DNA of 38,442 bases from Burkholderiales bacterium (GTDB taxonomy: Bacteria > Pseudomonadota > Gammaproteobacteria > Burkholderiales > Burkholderiaceae_C), in contig JAGWVB010000008.1 of the NCBI GenBank assembly GCA_018971105.1, forward strand, positions 1-38,442, written 5' to 3'. Numbering within the stretch: position 1 is the stretch's first letter; the number at the start of each line of letters is the position of its first letter. Under the pieces are notes generated by a model. That model worked only from the letters and a program-made list of their open reading frames with translations. It searched no databases and was not told where the DNA came from. Both the position numbers and the translations under genes were made by a program. Shown piece by piece: positions 11,765 to 21,336 of the stretch.

Positions 11765-12727
11765 ATGGCAGGCATTCTCATCATTGCCGAACATCGCCAG
11801 GGCGCGCTGCGCCCGGTCACGGCCGAACTCGTCGCCGGTGCGCAGCCGCTGCGCGCCGCGCTCGGCGGCCGGGTCCAGCTCGTCGTCGTCGGCAAGGGCT
11901 GCCGCGCGCTCGAGCCCGGCCTGGCGATCGAGGGCGTCGATGAAATCGTGTTCATCGAGACGCCCGAGGCGGAATTCGACGCCGAGACCTGGGAGCGCGC
12001 AGTCGCGGCCGCCTGCACCCAGTTCGAGCCCCGCCTCGTGCTCGTCTCGCACGGCATCGACAGCATGGGCTTCGCGCCGGCGCTGGCGCTGCGCTGCGGC
12101 TACGGTTTCGCCACCGATGTCTTCGGCCTCGCCGTCGCGGACGGCGCGGTCGTCGCGACGCGCGCCGGCTACGGCGGCAAGGTCGTCGTCGAACTCGGCT
12201 TCCGCCAGGGCGCCGTGCTGCTGACGTTGCGCCCCGGCACCTACAAGCCGGCGAGCGCGGCCGCGGCCGCGCCGGCGGCGCGCGAGTTCGTCTTCGCCGC
12301 GCCGGCATCGCGCACGCGCAACCTGCGATTCATCGAACCGCCGGCCAGCGGCGACATCGACATGACGGCCGCCGATTTCATCCTCTCGGTCGGGCGCGGC
12401 GTCGGCGAGCAGGACCACATCGAACGCTTCCGCGCATTGACCGACCGCATAGGCTTCGCGCTCGGCTGTTCGCGTCCCGTGGCGGACAGCGGCTGGCTGC
12501 CCAAGTCGCGCCAGATCGGCCAGTCCGGCCGCACCGCCAGTCAGTGCAAGCTCTATATCGCGATGGGCATCAGCGGTGCGATCCAGCACCTGGCCGGCAT
12601 GAAGCATGTCGACACGATCATCGCGGTGAACACCGACCCCAACGCATCGATCTTCAGCGTCGCGCGCTACGGCGTGGTCGGCGACATGTTCGAGATCGCC
12701 GACGAACTCGAAAAGCAATTCGAATGA
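11765..12727 (+). CDS. etfA: Electron transfer flavoprotein alpha subunit
   Basis: C-terminal FAD signature ILSVGRGVGEQDHIERF...GCSRPVADSGWLPKSRQIGQSGRTASQCKLYIAMGISGAIQHLAGMK. Confidence 0.93.
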   Translation: MAGILIIAEHRQGALRPVTAELVAGAQPLRAALGGRVQLVVVGKGCRALEPGLAIEGVDEIVFIETPEAEFDAETWERAVAAACTQFEPRLVLVSHGIDSMGFAPALALRCGYGFATDVFGLAVADGAVVATRAGYGGKVVVELGFRQGAVLLTLRPGTYKPASAAAAAPAAREFVFAAPASRTRNLRFIEPPASGDIDMTAADFILSVGRGVGEQDHIERFRALTDRIGFALGCSRPVADSGWLPKSRQIGQSGRTASQCKLYIAMGISGAIQHLAGMKHVDTIIAVNTDPNASIFSVARYGVVGDMFEIADELEKQFE

Positions 12728-12741
12728 CGTGATCCCTCGCC

Positions 12742-12759
12742 GACGCCGGATCCGGCGTC
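12742..12759. repeat. 18-bp perfect palindrome GACGCCGGATCCGGCGTC between etfA and the DUF1329 gene
   Basis: Direct reading; self-reverse-complementary. Confidence 0.6.
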
Positions 12760-12786
12760 CGATCTGGCCCCAACCAAGGAACGAAG

Positions 12787-14199
12787 ATGAGCATATCGAG
12801 ACAAGCTCCGGCCAGCAGGCCCACCCGCAGAGTCCATGCCCCCTGGCCGCTGCTGCTGGCCGCAACGCTGGCCACGGGCGCCTGGGCCGGGGATGTCGAT
12901 CGCCTGGGCAAGGACCTCACCGTCGTCGGCGCCGAGGCCGGGGCGAGCAAGGACGGCCTCATCCCCGCCTTTGCCAACAAGCCCGACCTGCCGCTGCCCG
13001 GCTGGACCTGGGGCAAGGTTCGTTCGCAGTACGCCCGCATCAAGGACGAGAAGCCGCTGTTCACGATCGACGCGTCCAATGTCGACAAATACGCCGACAA
13101 GATGACGCCGGGTCAGGTGGCGCTGGTCAAGCAGCTGAAGGGCTACCGCATGGACATCTATCCGACGCATCGCAACTGCTACATACCGCCGGAGGCGGCG
13201 GCGAAGACGCGCGAGAACGCCCTCGAGGCGAAGATGGCCGCCGACGGCTCGAGCCTGGCCCACGCGAAGGCCGGTGGCGTGCCGTTCCCGATCCCCAAGA
13301 CCGGTGCAGAGGCGATGTGGAACCACAAGCTGCGGCTGTCCGGCGTCGGCTTCGAATTCAAGAACGGCGGTAGCACGCTGAGTCCCCGCCGCGGAGACAG
13401 CAATTTCGTCTATTACAGCTGGGAGTTGTCGCAGTTCTTCCCCTGGGGCGCGAAGGAGGCGAAGAACGTCGAGGACAACGGCGGTATCGAGCTCTACACG
13501 TACTATCAATACTCGCTGCCCGTAGCGCTCGCCGGCCAGGCGCTGATCTCGACCAGTTACATCAACAAGCCGACCGAAAGTTACTACTACTTCCCCGGCC
13601 AGCGACGGGTGCGGCGGCTGCCGGCCTATGCCTACGATTCGCCGCTGATCGGCTTCGAGAACGAGTACATGGTCGACATCCAGAACATGTTCTGGAGCCA
13701 GCTCGACCGCTTCGACTACAAGATCGTCGGCAAGAAGGAAATCTACATCCCGCACGACGCGTTCCACATGTACGACTTCAACGCGAAGACGGCGGACGGC
13801 TACAAGCGCGACTTCGTCAATCCCTCGCTCGGACGCTACGAATTGCACCGCGTCTGGGTGGTCGACGCCAAGGTCAAGGCCGGCGAGCGCCACAGCGCGC
13901 CGCATCGCATCTACTACCTCGACGAGGACAGCTGGAACATCCTCATCGCCGAGGACTACGACGCGAGCGGAAAGCTCTGGAACGTGCGCCAGGCCTGGCA
14001 GATTCCGGTATGGGAACTCGGTGGCGTCTGCACCTACGGCCCCTTCGTCCAATACGACCTGCAGAGCGGGCGCTATGTCGCCGACTACTCGGTCATCGGC
14101 CAGGGGGTCGACGAGCAGTGGCACGAGAAGTCCAGCGACCCGAAGTTCAGCTCCGGCTTCTACACGCCCGACAACCTGCGCGCCATCAGCGCGCGCTGA
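12787..14199 (+). CDS. DUF1329 family outer-membrane-associated (LolB-like) protein
   Basis: Signal peptide; DVDRLGKDLTVVGAEAGASKDGLIPAF... and YYYFPGQRRVRRLPAYAYDSP...DLDRFDYKIVGKKEIYIPHD-type segments typical of DUF1329; RND and DUF1302 neighbours. Confidence 0.85.
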   Translation: MSISRQAPASRPTRRVHAPWPLLLAATLATGAWAGDVDRLGKDLTVVGAEAGASKDGLIPAFANKPDLPLPGWTWGKVRSQYARIKDEKPLFTIDASNVDKYADKMTPGQVALVKQLKGYRMDIYPTHRNCYIPPEAAAKTRENALEAKMAADGSSLAHAKAGGVPFPIPKTGAEAMWNHKLRLSGVGFEFKNGGSTLSPRRGDSNFVYYSWELSQFFPWGAKEAKNVEDNGGIELYTYYQYSLPVALAGQALISTSYINKPTESYYYFPGQRRVRRLPAYAYDSPLIGFENEYMVDIQNMFWSQLDRFDYKIVGKKEIYIPHDAFHMYDFNAKTADGYKRDFVNPSLGRYELHRVWVVDAKVKAGERHSAPHRIYYLDEDSWNILIAEDYDASGKLWNVRQAWQIPVWELGGVCTYGPFVQYDLQSGRYVADYSVIGQGVDEQWHEKSSDPKFSSGFYTPDNLRAISAR

Positions 14200-14207
14200 G
14201 CGGTCCC

Positions 14208-14245
14208 GGCATCGGTCCCGCGCCTTCGGGCGCGGGACCGATGCC
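14208..14245. other. 17-bp perfect inverted repeat with TTCG loop (RNA hairpin) between DUF1329 and RND genes
   Basis: GGCATCGGTCCCGCGCC-TTCG-GGCGCGGGACCGATGCC; no T-tract follows, so not a canonical rho-independent terminator. Confidence 0.75.
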
Positions 14246-14320
14246 CCGCGACACATCCCAGGCATGGCCGCGCCGCGCGGGCGCGACCGTAGCGCGTCCA
14301 TCTGGCAAAGGAATCCGATC

Positions 14321-16681
14321 ATGCTGACGACCCTGGTGGCTCGATTGGAGAGTTTCTTCTTCGGCCGCCGCTGGCTGGTGCTGGGCGTCATCGCCGTCTT
14401 CACCGCGGTGATGGGCTATTTCGCGCTGCAATTGCGGATGCAGGCCGGATTCGAGAAGCAGATCCCGATCGGCCATGAATACGTCAAGACCTTCGAGAAA
14501 TACCGCAGCGCCCTGTTCGGCGCGAACCGGTTGACGGTCGTCGTCAAGGCCCGGCACGGATCGATCTGGACCGTCGCCGGGCTGACCCGGCTCTACCAGG
14601 TGACGCAGGCCGTGGCGGCGCTGCCCAATGTCCAGCGCCTGGGCGTGCAATCGCTGTGGACACCCAATTCATTCGTCAACGAGATCACCGAAGAGGGATT
14701 CCGCGCCGACCCGTTGATCGCGGGGACCATCTCGCCGCAGACGCTGACGCCGGCCATCATCGCGAACATCCGACATGCCGCGAGCGAGGGTGGCTTCATC
14801 GGCACCCTCGTCTCGCACAACGAGGACAGCGCGATGATCACCGCAGACCTCGACGAGGTCGACGCGTCGGGCAAGAAGCTCGATTACATCGCATACAACC
14901 ACATCCTGAACAAGGACCTACGGGGGAAATTCGAGGACGCCGATTTCAAGATCGAGATCATCGGCTTCGCCAAGCAGATCGGTGACATTGCCGACGGTGC
15001 CGGCAGCGTGGTCCAGTTCTTCGGCCTGGCCCTGCTGCTGACGGCGTTGGCCGTCTACTGGTACTGCCATTCGCTGCGCTTCACGATCCTGCCGATCGCC
15101 TGCTCGCTGACCTCTCTCGTGTGGCAGTTCGGCACGCTGCACCTGCTCGGCTACGGACTCGACCCGCTGGCGATCCTGGTGCCGTTTCTGGTGTTCTCGA
15201 TCGGCGTCTCGCACGGCCTGCAGCAGATCAACTTCATCGTGCGCGAGATCGCCCATGGCCACGACGCGATGGCGGCAGCGCGCCTGAGCTTCACGGGACT
15301 GCTGATCCCCGGCACGCTGGCGCTCATCACGGCCTTCGTCTCGTTCATCACGCTGGCGCTGGTGCCGATCCCGATGGTGCGTGAGCTGGCGATGGCCGCC
15401 TCGATCGGCGTCGGCTACAAGATCATCACGAATCTGATCATGCTGCCCGTCGTGGCGTCCTGCTTCGTCATCACGAAGGCGTACGCGCAGAAGGCGATGA
15501 TCAAGCGCGAGCGCCGCTCGCAGTGGTTGAGGTCGCTGGCGCGCGTGGCCGAACCGAGGCGCGCCAATGTCGTGCTCGTGGTCGCCGCCCTCGTGCTCGG
15601 TGCCGCCGTCTGGCAAAGCCGGGATCGGGTCATCGGCACGCTGCAGCCGGGTGCGCCGGAATTGCGGCCCGATGCGCGCTTCAACCGGGATGCCGTCGAC
15701 ATCGCGACGAATTACGACGTCGGACTCGACTGGCTGACGGTCGTTTTCGAGGCGGCGCCGAATTCCTGCGGCCGGGTCGCCCTGGGCGCGTTCGAGGACG
15801 ACTTCACCTGGGCCATGCAGAACCTGCGCGGCGTGGTCTCGGTCAGTTCCTATTCGAGTCAATTGCGCACCTACAACGAGGGCTACAACGAAGGCAATCC
15901 GAAGATGGCGGTGATCCCGATCGATGCCACGAATTACGAGGCCCTGAGCGAGGAGATCAGCCGCCTGCCGGGCTACATGACGGGCGACTGCGGCATGACG
16001 GCCGTCAACATCTACCTGACCGACCACAAGGCGACGACGATCAACCGCGTGATCGCCGCAGCCAAGGCCTACCGCGCCTCGCACCGGCTCCCCGGCGTGA
16101 CCATACGCCTGGCGGCCGGCAATGCCGGCCTGCTGGCCGCGATCGACGACGAGGTGCAGGCGAGCGAGCTCCCGATGATGCTGTACGTCTACGCGGCCAT
16201 CGTCGTCCTCGTCCTCGTGACATACCGCGACCTGCGCGCCGTGCTCGCCTGCTGCCTGCCCCTGACAGTCGGCACCTTCGTCGGCTACTGGTTCATGAAG
16301 GAGCTCCAGATCGGGCTCACCGTGGCGACCCTGCCGGTGATGGTGCTGGCGGTCGGCATCGGCGTCGACTACGCGTTCTATATCTACAACCGACTCCAGC
16401 TGCATCTGGCCAACGGACAGCCGATCGTCAAGGCGCTCGAGTTCTCGATCCTCGAAGTCGGGATGGCGACCATCTTCACGGCCATCACGCTGGCCGTCGG
16501 CGTGGCGACCTGGTCGTTCTCGCAGCTCAAGTTCCAGGCCGACATGGGCAAGCTGCTCGCCTTCATGTTCATCGTCAATCTCGTGATGGCGATGACGGTC
16601 CTGCCGGCCATCGTCGTCCTGCTCGACCGGGTCTTCCCTCGCCGCGCGCCCGTGCGAGCACCGGGAATTCTGGCCCATTGA
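14321..16681 (+). CDS. RND/MMPL-family transporter permease
   Basis: MLTTLVARLESFFFGRRWLVLGVIAVFTAVMGYFALQLRM; two-half topology with VPFLVFSIGVSHGLQQI and LAVGIGVDYAFYIYNRLQ segments; 12-TM-like hydrophobic pattern. Confidence 0.9.
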   Translation: MLTTLVARLESFFFGRRWLVLGVIAVFTAVMGYFALQLRMQAGFEKQIPIGHEYVKTFEKYRSALFGANRLTVVVKARHGSIWTVAGLTRLYQVTQAVAALPNVQRLGVQSLWTPNSFVNEITEEGFRADPLIAGTISPQTLTPAIIANIRHAASEGGFIGTLVSHNEDSAMITADLDEVDASGKKLDYIAYNHILNKDLRGKFEDADFKIEIIGFAKQIGDIADGAGSVVQFFGLALLLTALAVYWYCHSLRFTILPIACSLTSLVWQFGTLHLLGYGLDPLAILVPFLVFSIGVSHGLQQINFIVREIAHGHDAMAAARLSFTGLLIPGTLALITAFVSFITLALVPIPMVRELAMAASIGVGYKIITNLIMLPVVASCFVITKAYAQKAMIKRERRSQWLRSLARVAEPRRANVVLVVAALVLGAAVWQSRDRVIGTLQPGAPELRPDARFNRDAVDIATNYDVGLDWLTVVFEAAPNSCGRVALGAFEDDFTWAMQNLRGVVSVSSYSSQLRTYNEGYNEGNPKMAVIPIDATNYEALSEEISRLPGYMTGDCGMTAVNIYLTDHKATTINRVIAAAKAYRASHRLPGVTIRLAAGNAGLLAAIDDEVQASELPMMLYVYAAIVVLVLVTYRDLRAVLACCLPLTVGTFVGYWFMKELQIGLTVATLPVMVLAVGIGVDYAFYIYNRLQLHLANGQPIVKALEFSILEVGMATIFTAITLAVGVATWSFSQLKFQADMGKLLAFMFIVNLVMAMTVLPAIVVLLDRVFPRRAPVRAPGILAH

Positions 16682-16715
16682 CCTGTAATGGATCACCGAA
16701 ACAAGGAGACTCGCA

Positions 16716-18545
16716 ATGACTAGGTATCGCTGCTTCCTCGCATCCCTTCCGGCCGCGCTGTGCTGCACCCATGCGGCGGCCGTCCCGTTCCACGAGGGGA
16801 TCTGGACCGGCTCGATCGACAGCCAGATCACGATGGGCACCGCGTTCCGCACCCAGAGCCCCAGCGCGGGTCTCAGCGGCGACCCGACCAGCGTATCGGG
16901 GGCGAACACCGGCGCCTGGTCGGCCGGCGACAATGGCAATCTGAATTACCACAAGGGTCAGGCCTTTTCGGGCTACCTCAAGTTCACGACCGAGCTCCTT
17001 GCGCATGACAGGGCGGACGGGCTCGATTTCATGGCCCGGGGCACCGCTTTCTACGATCCGCTGGCGCAGAAGACCGACCGGACGCAACTCTCGTCGGGGG
17101 CGCAGGATCAGGTCGTGCGCAATGCGCAGTTGTTGGACCTCTGGGCCGGGAAGCGGTTCGAATCGGGGAGTCAGGTCTGGCGCGCGCGCCTGGGCAACCA
17201 GGTCCTCAACTGGGGTGAAAGCGTCTTCCTGTATGGCGGCATCAACGCCACCAGCGCGATCGACTACCAGAAGGCCCTGATACCGGGGACGCAGATCAAG
17301 GAGTACGTGCTGCCCGCGCCGATGCTGACGCTGTCCGGCATGCTCGGCAACGGCTGGTCGGTCGAAGGCTATTACCAGTTCTTCTGGAACAAGAACCGGT
17401 ATCCGCCGATCGGCAGCTTCTGGTCGACGGCCGACTATTTCGGTCGCGGTGTCGCCGATGCGGTCACGTTCGATGTCAACAACTTCAACGCCACCGGTAT
17501 CGATGCCGCGACGATCGCCCGCCTGTCCGGCGCCACGGGGCGCCTATCGACCGCGATGCTGGCCCAGATCAACGCGGCGATACTCTCGGGTGCCTACGCG
17601 AACGATCCCACGCATCCCATACTCGGCGCGGGCGCGCTCGGCGACAAGGACCCCGGCAACAAACCCCAGTTCGGATTCTCGCTGCACGACAAGCCGACCG
17701 GCTTCGAGGGTGAATTCGGCCTGTATTACCTGCATTACACGGACAAGTCGCCGGTGTTCAGCATGATCGGCACGCCGTCGGTGTCCGCCGGGATCGACTA
17801 TCAGGCTTCCTATCGCACGGGGCGCGACCTGTTCGGCGCGAGCACGAATTTCGCGCTCGGCGACTGGGCGATCGGGGCCGAGCTGTCCTATCGCCCGCGC
17901 GATGCGGTGGCCCTGTCCGGCTGCTTCACCCCGGGCCAGCCCTTGAACGCCAACACGAATCTCAGCCCGGTGGCGAGCGGTGACTGTCCGCTCTTCGTCG
18001 ACAAGCCCAAGAGCGAGTTGCATTTGACCGGTCAGCTCTCGCTCACGCCGACGGGCGAGCCCTTCGTCATGGGCATACTAAAGGCGGAGAGCGCGACCTT
18101 GACGACCGAGTGGGTGGCGACCTATTACGGTGGCATCAAGCCGATCATGACCCAGAACGTCGAGGGCGCGACGGTGGCCCAGGTTCCGGATGCCGGCGGC
18201 ATCGCCTGGCTCGACTCGAACGGCGTTCTGCGCGGTGTCGGCACTCCGCTGTCCAGCGGCATGGTCACCGACTTCAACTGGACCTACGACGGTTCGGTGA
18301 TCCCGGGCTGGCAGCTCACGCTCGGTGGAACCTACTCGCGGGCGCTCGGCGGCTACACGCCGAACCCGGCGGCCAGTTACCTGCGCGGGGCGCAGTCGGT
18401 CAACCTGTACGTACTGCTGAACCAGAACCCCTCGATCTGGCAGCTCGGCTTCAACCTGACCCGATTCTTCGGCGGCGCGTTCGTGGGCGCGCAGCCCTAT
18501 GCGGACCGGGGCAACTTCGGCGCGTTCGTGACCTACAACTTCTGA
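16716..18545 (+). CDS. DUF1302 family outer-membrane protein
   Basis: Signal peptide; WTGSIDSQITMGTAFRTQSPS, LRVLNWGES-like GNQVLNWGESVFLYGGINA, terminal beta-strand ending FGAFVTYNF; downstream of the RND gene as in DUF1302/DUF1329 modules. Confidence 0.85.
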   Translation: MTRYRCFLASLPAALCCTHAAAVPFHEGIWTGSIDSQITMGTAFRTQSPSAGLSGDPTSVSGANTGAWSAGDNGNLNYHKGQAFSGYLKFTTELLAHDRADGLDFMARGTAFYDPLAQKTDRTQLSSGAQDQVVRNAQLLDLWAGKRFESGSQVWRARLGNQVLNWGESVFLYGGINATSAIDYQKALIPGTQIKEYVLPAPMLTLSGMLGNGWSVEGYYQFFWNKNRYPPIGSFWSTADYFGRGVADAVTFDVNNFNATGIDAATIARLSGATGRLSTAMLAQINAAILSGAYANDPTHPILGAGALGDKDPGNKPQFGFSLHDKPTGFEGEFGLYYLHYTDKSPVFSMIGTPSVSAGIDYQASYRTGRDLFGASTNFALGDWAIGAELSYRPRDAVALSGCFTPGQPLNANTNLSPVASGDCPLFVDKPKSELHLTGQLSLTPTGEPFVMGILKAESATLTTEWVATYYGGIKPIMTQNVEGATVAQVPDAGGIAWLDSNGVLRGVGTPLSSGMVTDFNWTYDGSVIPGWQLTLGGTYSRALGGYTPNPAASYLRGAQSVNLYVLLNQNPSIWQLGFNLTRFFGGAFVGAQPYADRGNFGAFVTYNF

Positions 18546-18561
18546 GTACGGAGTCGGCGCC

Positions 18562-19554
18562 ATGAATCCATGCATCGTCGGCATCGCGCGATGCGCCGTG
18601 ATCTGGGCCTGTCTGGGCGCGGGGCTGGCGCTGGCCGAGGCGCCGGCAGCCCCCGCGAGCGAGCTGGTGCCGCATTCCGCCGAGCTCAGCAAGAGCGCGG
18701 TGCGCGCACCGATGCTGGGCGCAGCGCTGGCCGGCAGGCGCATCGTCGCCGTCGGCGACCACGGCATCGTGCTTCTCTCCGATGACGACGGCGCCAGCTA
18801 TCGGCAGGCGCGCGCCGTGCCGGTGAACTCGACCCTGACCGCGGTCAGCTTCGTCGATGCGAAGCAGGGCTGGGCGGTCGGGCAATGGGGGGTAATCCTG
18901 CACACGGCCGACGGCGGCGAGACCTGGAAGCTGCAGACCTACGATGTCTCCGTCGATCAGCCGCTGTTCTCGGTGTACTTCGCCGATGCGTTGCACGGCT
19001 GGGCCGTCGGCCTCTGGTCCAAGCTCCTGTCCACGGCCGACGGCGGCAAGACCTGGAACCAGCTGACCGTGCCCCCGCCCCCGGGCGGCGGCAGGGCCGA
19101 CAAGAACCTGTTCGCGATCTTCCCCGGCCCCCATGGCGAACTGTTCGTGGCGGCCGAGCATGGCTACGTCCTGCATTCGGTGGACGGCGGCGCGAACTGG
19201 AACTACCTCGAGACCGGCTACAAGGGAACGTTCTGGACCGGCATCACCCTGGCCGACGGAACCGTCATCGTCGGCGGCCTGCGGGGCACCATCTACCGCA
19301 GCGTCGACGACGGCCGTAGCTGGCAGCCCAGCGCGACCGGAACGCGCAATTCGATCACCGGCATCGCGGCCGTCCCGCGGCGCATCGTGGCCTGCGGGCT
19401 CGACGGCACCGTGCTCGAAAGCAATGACGGGGGGGTGACGTTCAAGGCGACGCAGCGCGACGACCGGGTCGCGTTGACGGCGGTCGTCGCCACCGCCACG
19501 GACCATCTGAAGCTGTTCTCGAAGCAAGGTCCGATCCCCGAGGCGCTGCCCTGA
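18562..19554 (+). CDS. YCF48-like beta-propeller protein
   Basis: Repeated W-G-V/D-G-G-T-W motifs: GWAVGQWGVILHTADGGETWKLQ, GWAVGLWSKLLSTADGGKTWNQL, GYVLHSVDGGANWNYLE, GTIYRSVDDGRSWQPS. Confidence 0.87.
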   Translation: MNPCIVGIARCAVIWACLGAGLALAEAPAAPASELVPHSAELSKSAVRAPMLGAALAGRRIVAVGDHGIVLLSDDDGASYRQARAVPVNSTLTAVSFVDAKQGWAVGQWGVILHTADGGETWKLQTYDVSVDQPLFSVYFADALHGWAVGLWSKLLSTADGGKTWNQLTVPPPPGGGRADKNLFAIFPGPHGELFVAAEHGYVLHSVDGGANWNYLETGYKGTFWTGITLADGTVIVGGLRGTIYRSVDDGRSWQPSATGTRNSITGIAAVPRRIVACGLDGTVLESNDGGVTFKATQRDDRVALTAVVATATDHLKLFSKQGPIPEALP

Positions 19555-19568
19555 GATAGGGAGCGCAG

Positions 19569-19601
19569 CCGCCTGCCCGGGCATGCGGGTGTTTGTTTTG
19601 C
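19569..19601 (+). terminator. Candidate rho-independent terminator after the YCF48-like gene
   Basis: CCGCCTGC-CCGG-GCATGCGG hairpin (one mismatch) followed by T-rich GTGTTTGTTTTGC. Confidence 0.45.
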
Positions 19602-19616
19602 ACGCAGGAGAATGAC

Positions 19617-21311
19617 GTGAAAGAGATGAAACCCGCTACCGGCGAATTCGTCAGCCGGATCGTCGAGGAACCGCGCCCGCGGGCCCTGCATCGCAGGATC
19701 ACCTGGACCGGCGCCTTCTGGGTCGCCAGCGGTGTCCCGGCCCTGGTGCTGTTCACCGTCGGGGCCATTGCCGCGACGGTGGGCAAACCGGCCTGGCTGA
19801 TCTGGACCGTCTCGATCATCTTCGGCTTCATCCAGGCCTTCACCTACGCCGAGATCGCCGGCCTGTTCCCGAACAAGACCGGCGGCGCCTCGATCTACGG
19901 CGCCGTCGCCTGGGTGCGCTACACGAAGCTGGTGGCGCCGCTGTCGGTGTGGTGCAACTGGTTTGCCTGGTCGCCGGTGCTGGCGCTGGGATCGGGGCTG
20001 GCGGCCGGTTTCATCCTCGGCGCGCTGTTCCCGCCCGACGCGGCGATCAACACCTGGCAGATCACGCTCGTCAATCTCGACTTCATCCGCACCGGACTGT
20101 CGCTGCGCATCAACGCCGTGTTCGTGCTCGGCGCGGCCCTGCTGCTGGTGGTGTTCGCGGTCCAGCATGGCGGTATCCTGCGCTCGGCGCGCACGACGAT
20201 GGTGCTCGGCGTCACGGCGCTGCTGCCGTTGATGCTGATCGCGCTCGTGCCGCTGTTCACCGGCGACGCGCCGGCGAGTCATTTCCTGCCGCTGGCACCG
20301 CTGGCCCACGATGCCGCGGGCCACTTGATCGACGGGCCGTGGAACATGGGCGCCGTGACGCTGATGGCGGGCGGACTCTTCATGGCAGGCTGGTCGACCT
20401 ACGGTTTCGAGACCGCCGTGTGCTACACGAGCGAATTCACCGATCCGAAGCGCGACACCTTCAAGGCCATCTTCTATTCCGGGCTGCTGTGCCTGGTCGT
20501 CTTCACGCTCGTTCCGCTCGCCTTCCAGGGCCACCTCGGCCTGGGCAAGCTGGTGACGCCGGCGGTGGTCGACTCCAAGGGGGTCGTGACGACGCCCGCG
20601 GTCTACGACGGCATGCTGGCCCCGGACATCTACAGCGGCATGGGCGTGGCGCAGGTGATGTCGCACATGGTCGGCGGCAACGCGCTGGTGGCGAACATCA
20701 TCGTCGTGATGCTGGTGCTGGCGGTGCTGCTGTCGATCATGACGTCGATGGCGGGCTCGTCGCGCACGCTGTACCAGGCCTCGGTCGACGGCTGGTTCCC
20801 GCGCTACCTCGACCATGTCAACGAGCATGGCGCGCCGACGCGCGCGATGTGGACCGATCTCGTCTTCAACCTCATCCTGCTGTTGATGTCGGATTACGTG
20901 TTCGTGCTTGCGGCGTCGAACATCGGCTACCTGATCTTCAATTTCATGAACCTGCAATCGGGTTGGATCCACCGCCTGGACCGCCCGCAATGGAGCCGAC
21001 CGTTCCGCTGCAACAGCTTCGTGCTCGGCCTGGGCGCGGTGCTGGGTTTCGTCAATCTGGCGCTGATCGGCATGGGTGCGAACGTCTACGGCGCGGGCAC
21101 GCTGATGACCGGCCTGGTGTTCGCGGCGCTCATCGTGCCGGTCTTCCTGTTCCGCCATTACGTGCAGGACAAGGGCGTATTTCCCGCCGCGGCGCGCGAG
21201 CATGCGCTGGCCGACGAGGTCGGCGTGCACCGGGCCGGCATCCTGCCCTACCTGGCCCTGGCCGGCGGCGTCGCGACGGTGGCGATCGCCCACGCGCTGG
21301 CGGTGTATTGA
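19617..21311 (+). CDS. APC-superfamily amino acid/amine permease
   Basis: Multi-TM protein; TWTGAFWVASGVPALVLFTVGAIA, SIIFGFIQAFTYAEIAGLFPNKTGGASIYGAVAW; GTG start with AGGAG upstream. Confidence 0.85.
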   Translation: MKEMKPATGEFVSRIVEEPRPRALHRRITWTGAFWVASGVPALVLFTVGAIAATVGKPAWLIWTVSIIFGFIQAFTYAEIAGLFPNKTGGASIYGAVAWVRYTKLVAPLSVWCNWFAWSPVLALGSGLAAGFILGALFPPDAAINTWQITLVNLDFIRTGLSLRINAVFVLGAALLLVVFAVQHGGILRSARTTMVLGVTALLPLMLIALVPLFTGDAPASHFLPLAPLAHDAAGHLIDGPWNMGAVTLMAGGLFMAGWSTYGFETAVCYTSEFTDPKRDTFKAIFYSGLLCLVVFTLVPLAFQGHLGLGKLVTPAVVDSKGVVTTPAVYDGMLAPDIYSGMGVAQVMSHMVGGNALVANIIVVMLVLAVLLSIMTSMAGSSRTLYQASVDGWFPRYLDHVNEHGAPTRAMWTDLVFNLILLLMSDYVFVLAASNIGYLIFNFMNLQSGWIHRLDRPQWSRPFRCNSFVLGLGAVLGFVNLALIGMGANVYGAGTLMTGLVFAALIVPVFLFRHYVQDKGVFPAAAREHALADEVGVHRAGILPYLALAGGVATVAIAHALAVY

Positions 21312-21336
21312 ACCGCTTCGACGATGACCGAGCCGA

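Noticed and set aside
14918-16939. 673-aa minus-strand ORF antisense to the RND gene
   Set aside because: Very His/Arg/Asp/Gln-rich shadow translation of a transmembrane protein gene; no domains.
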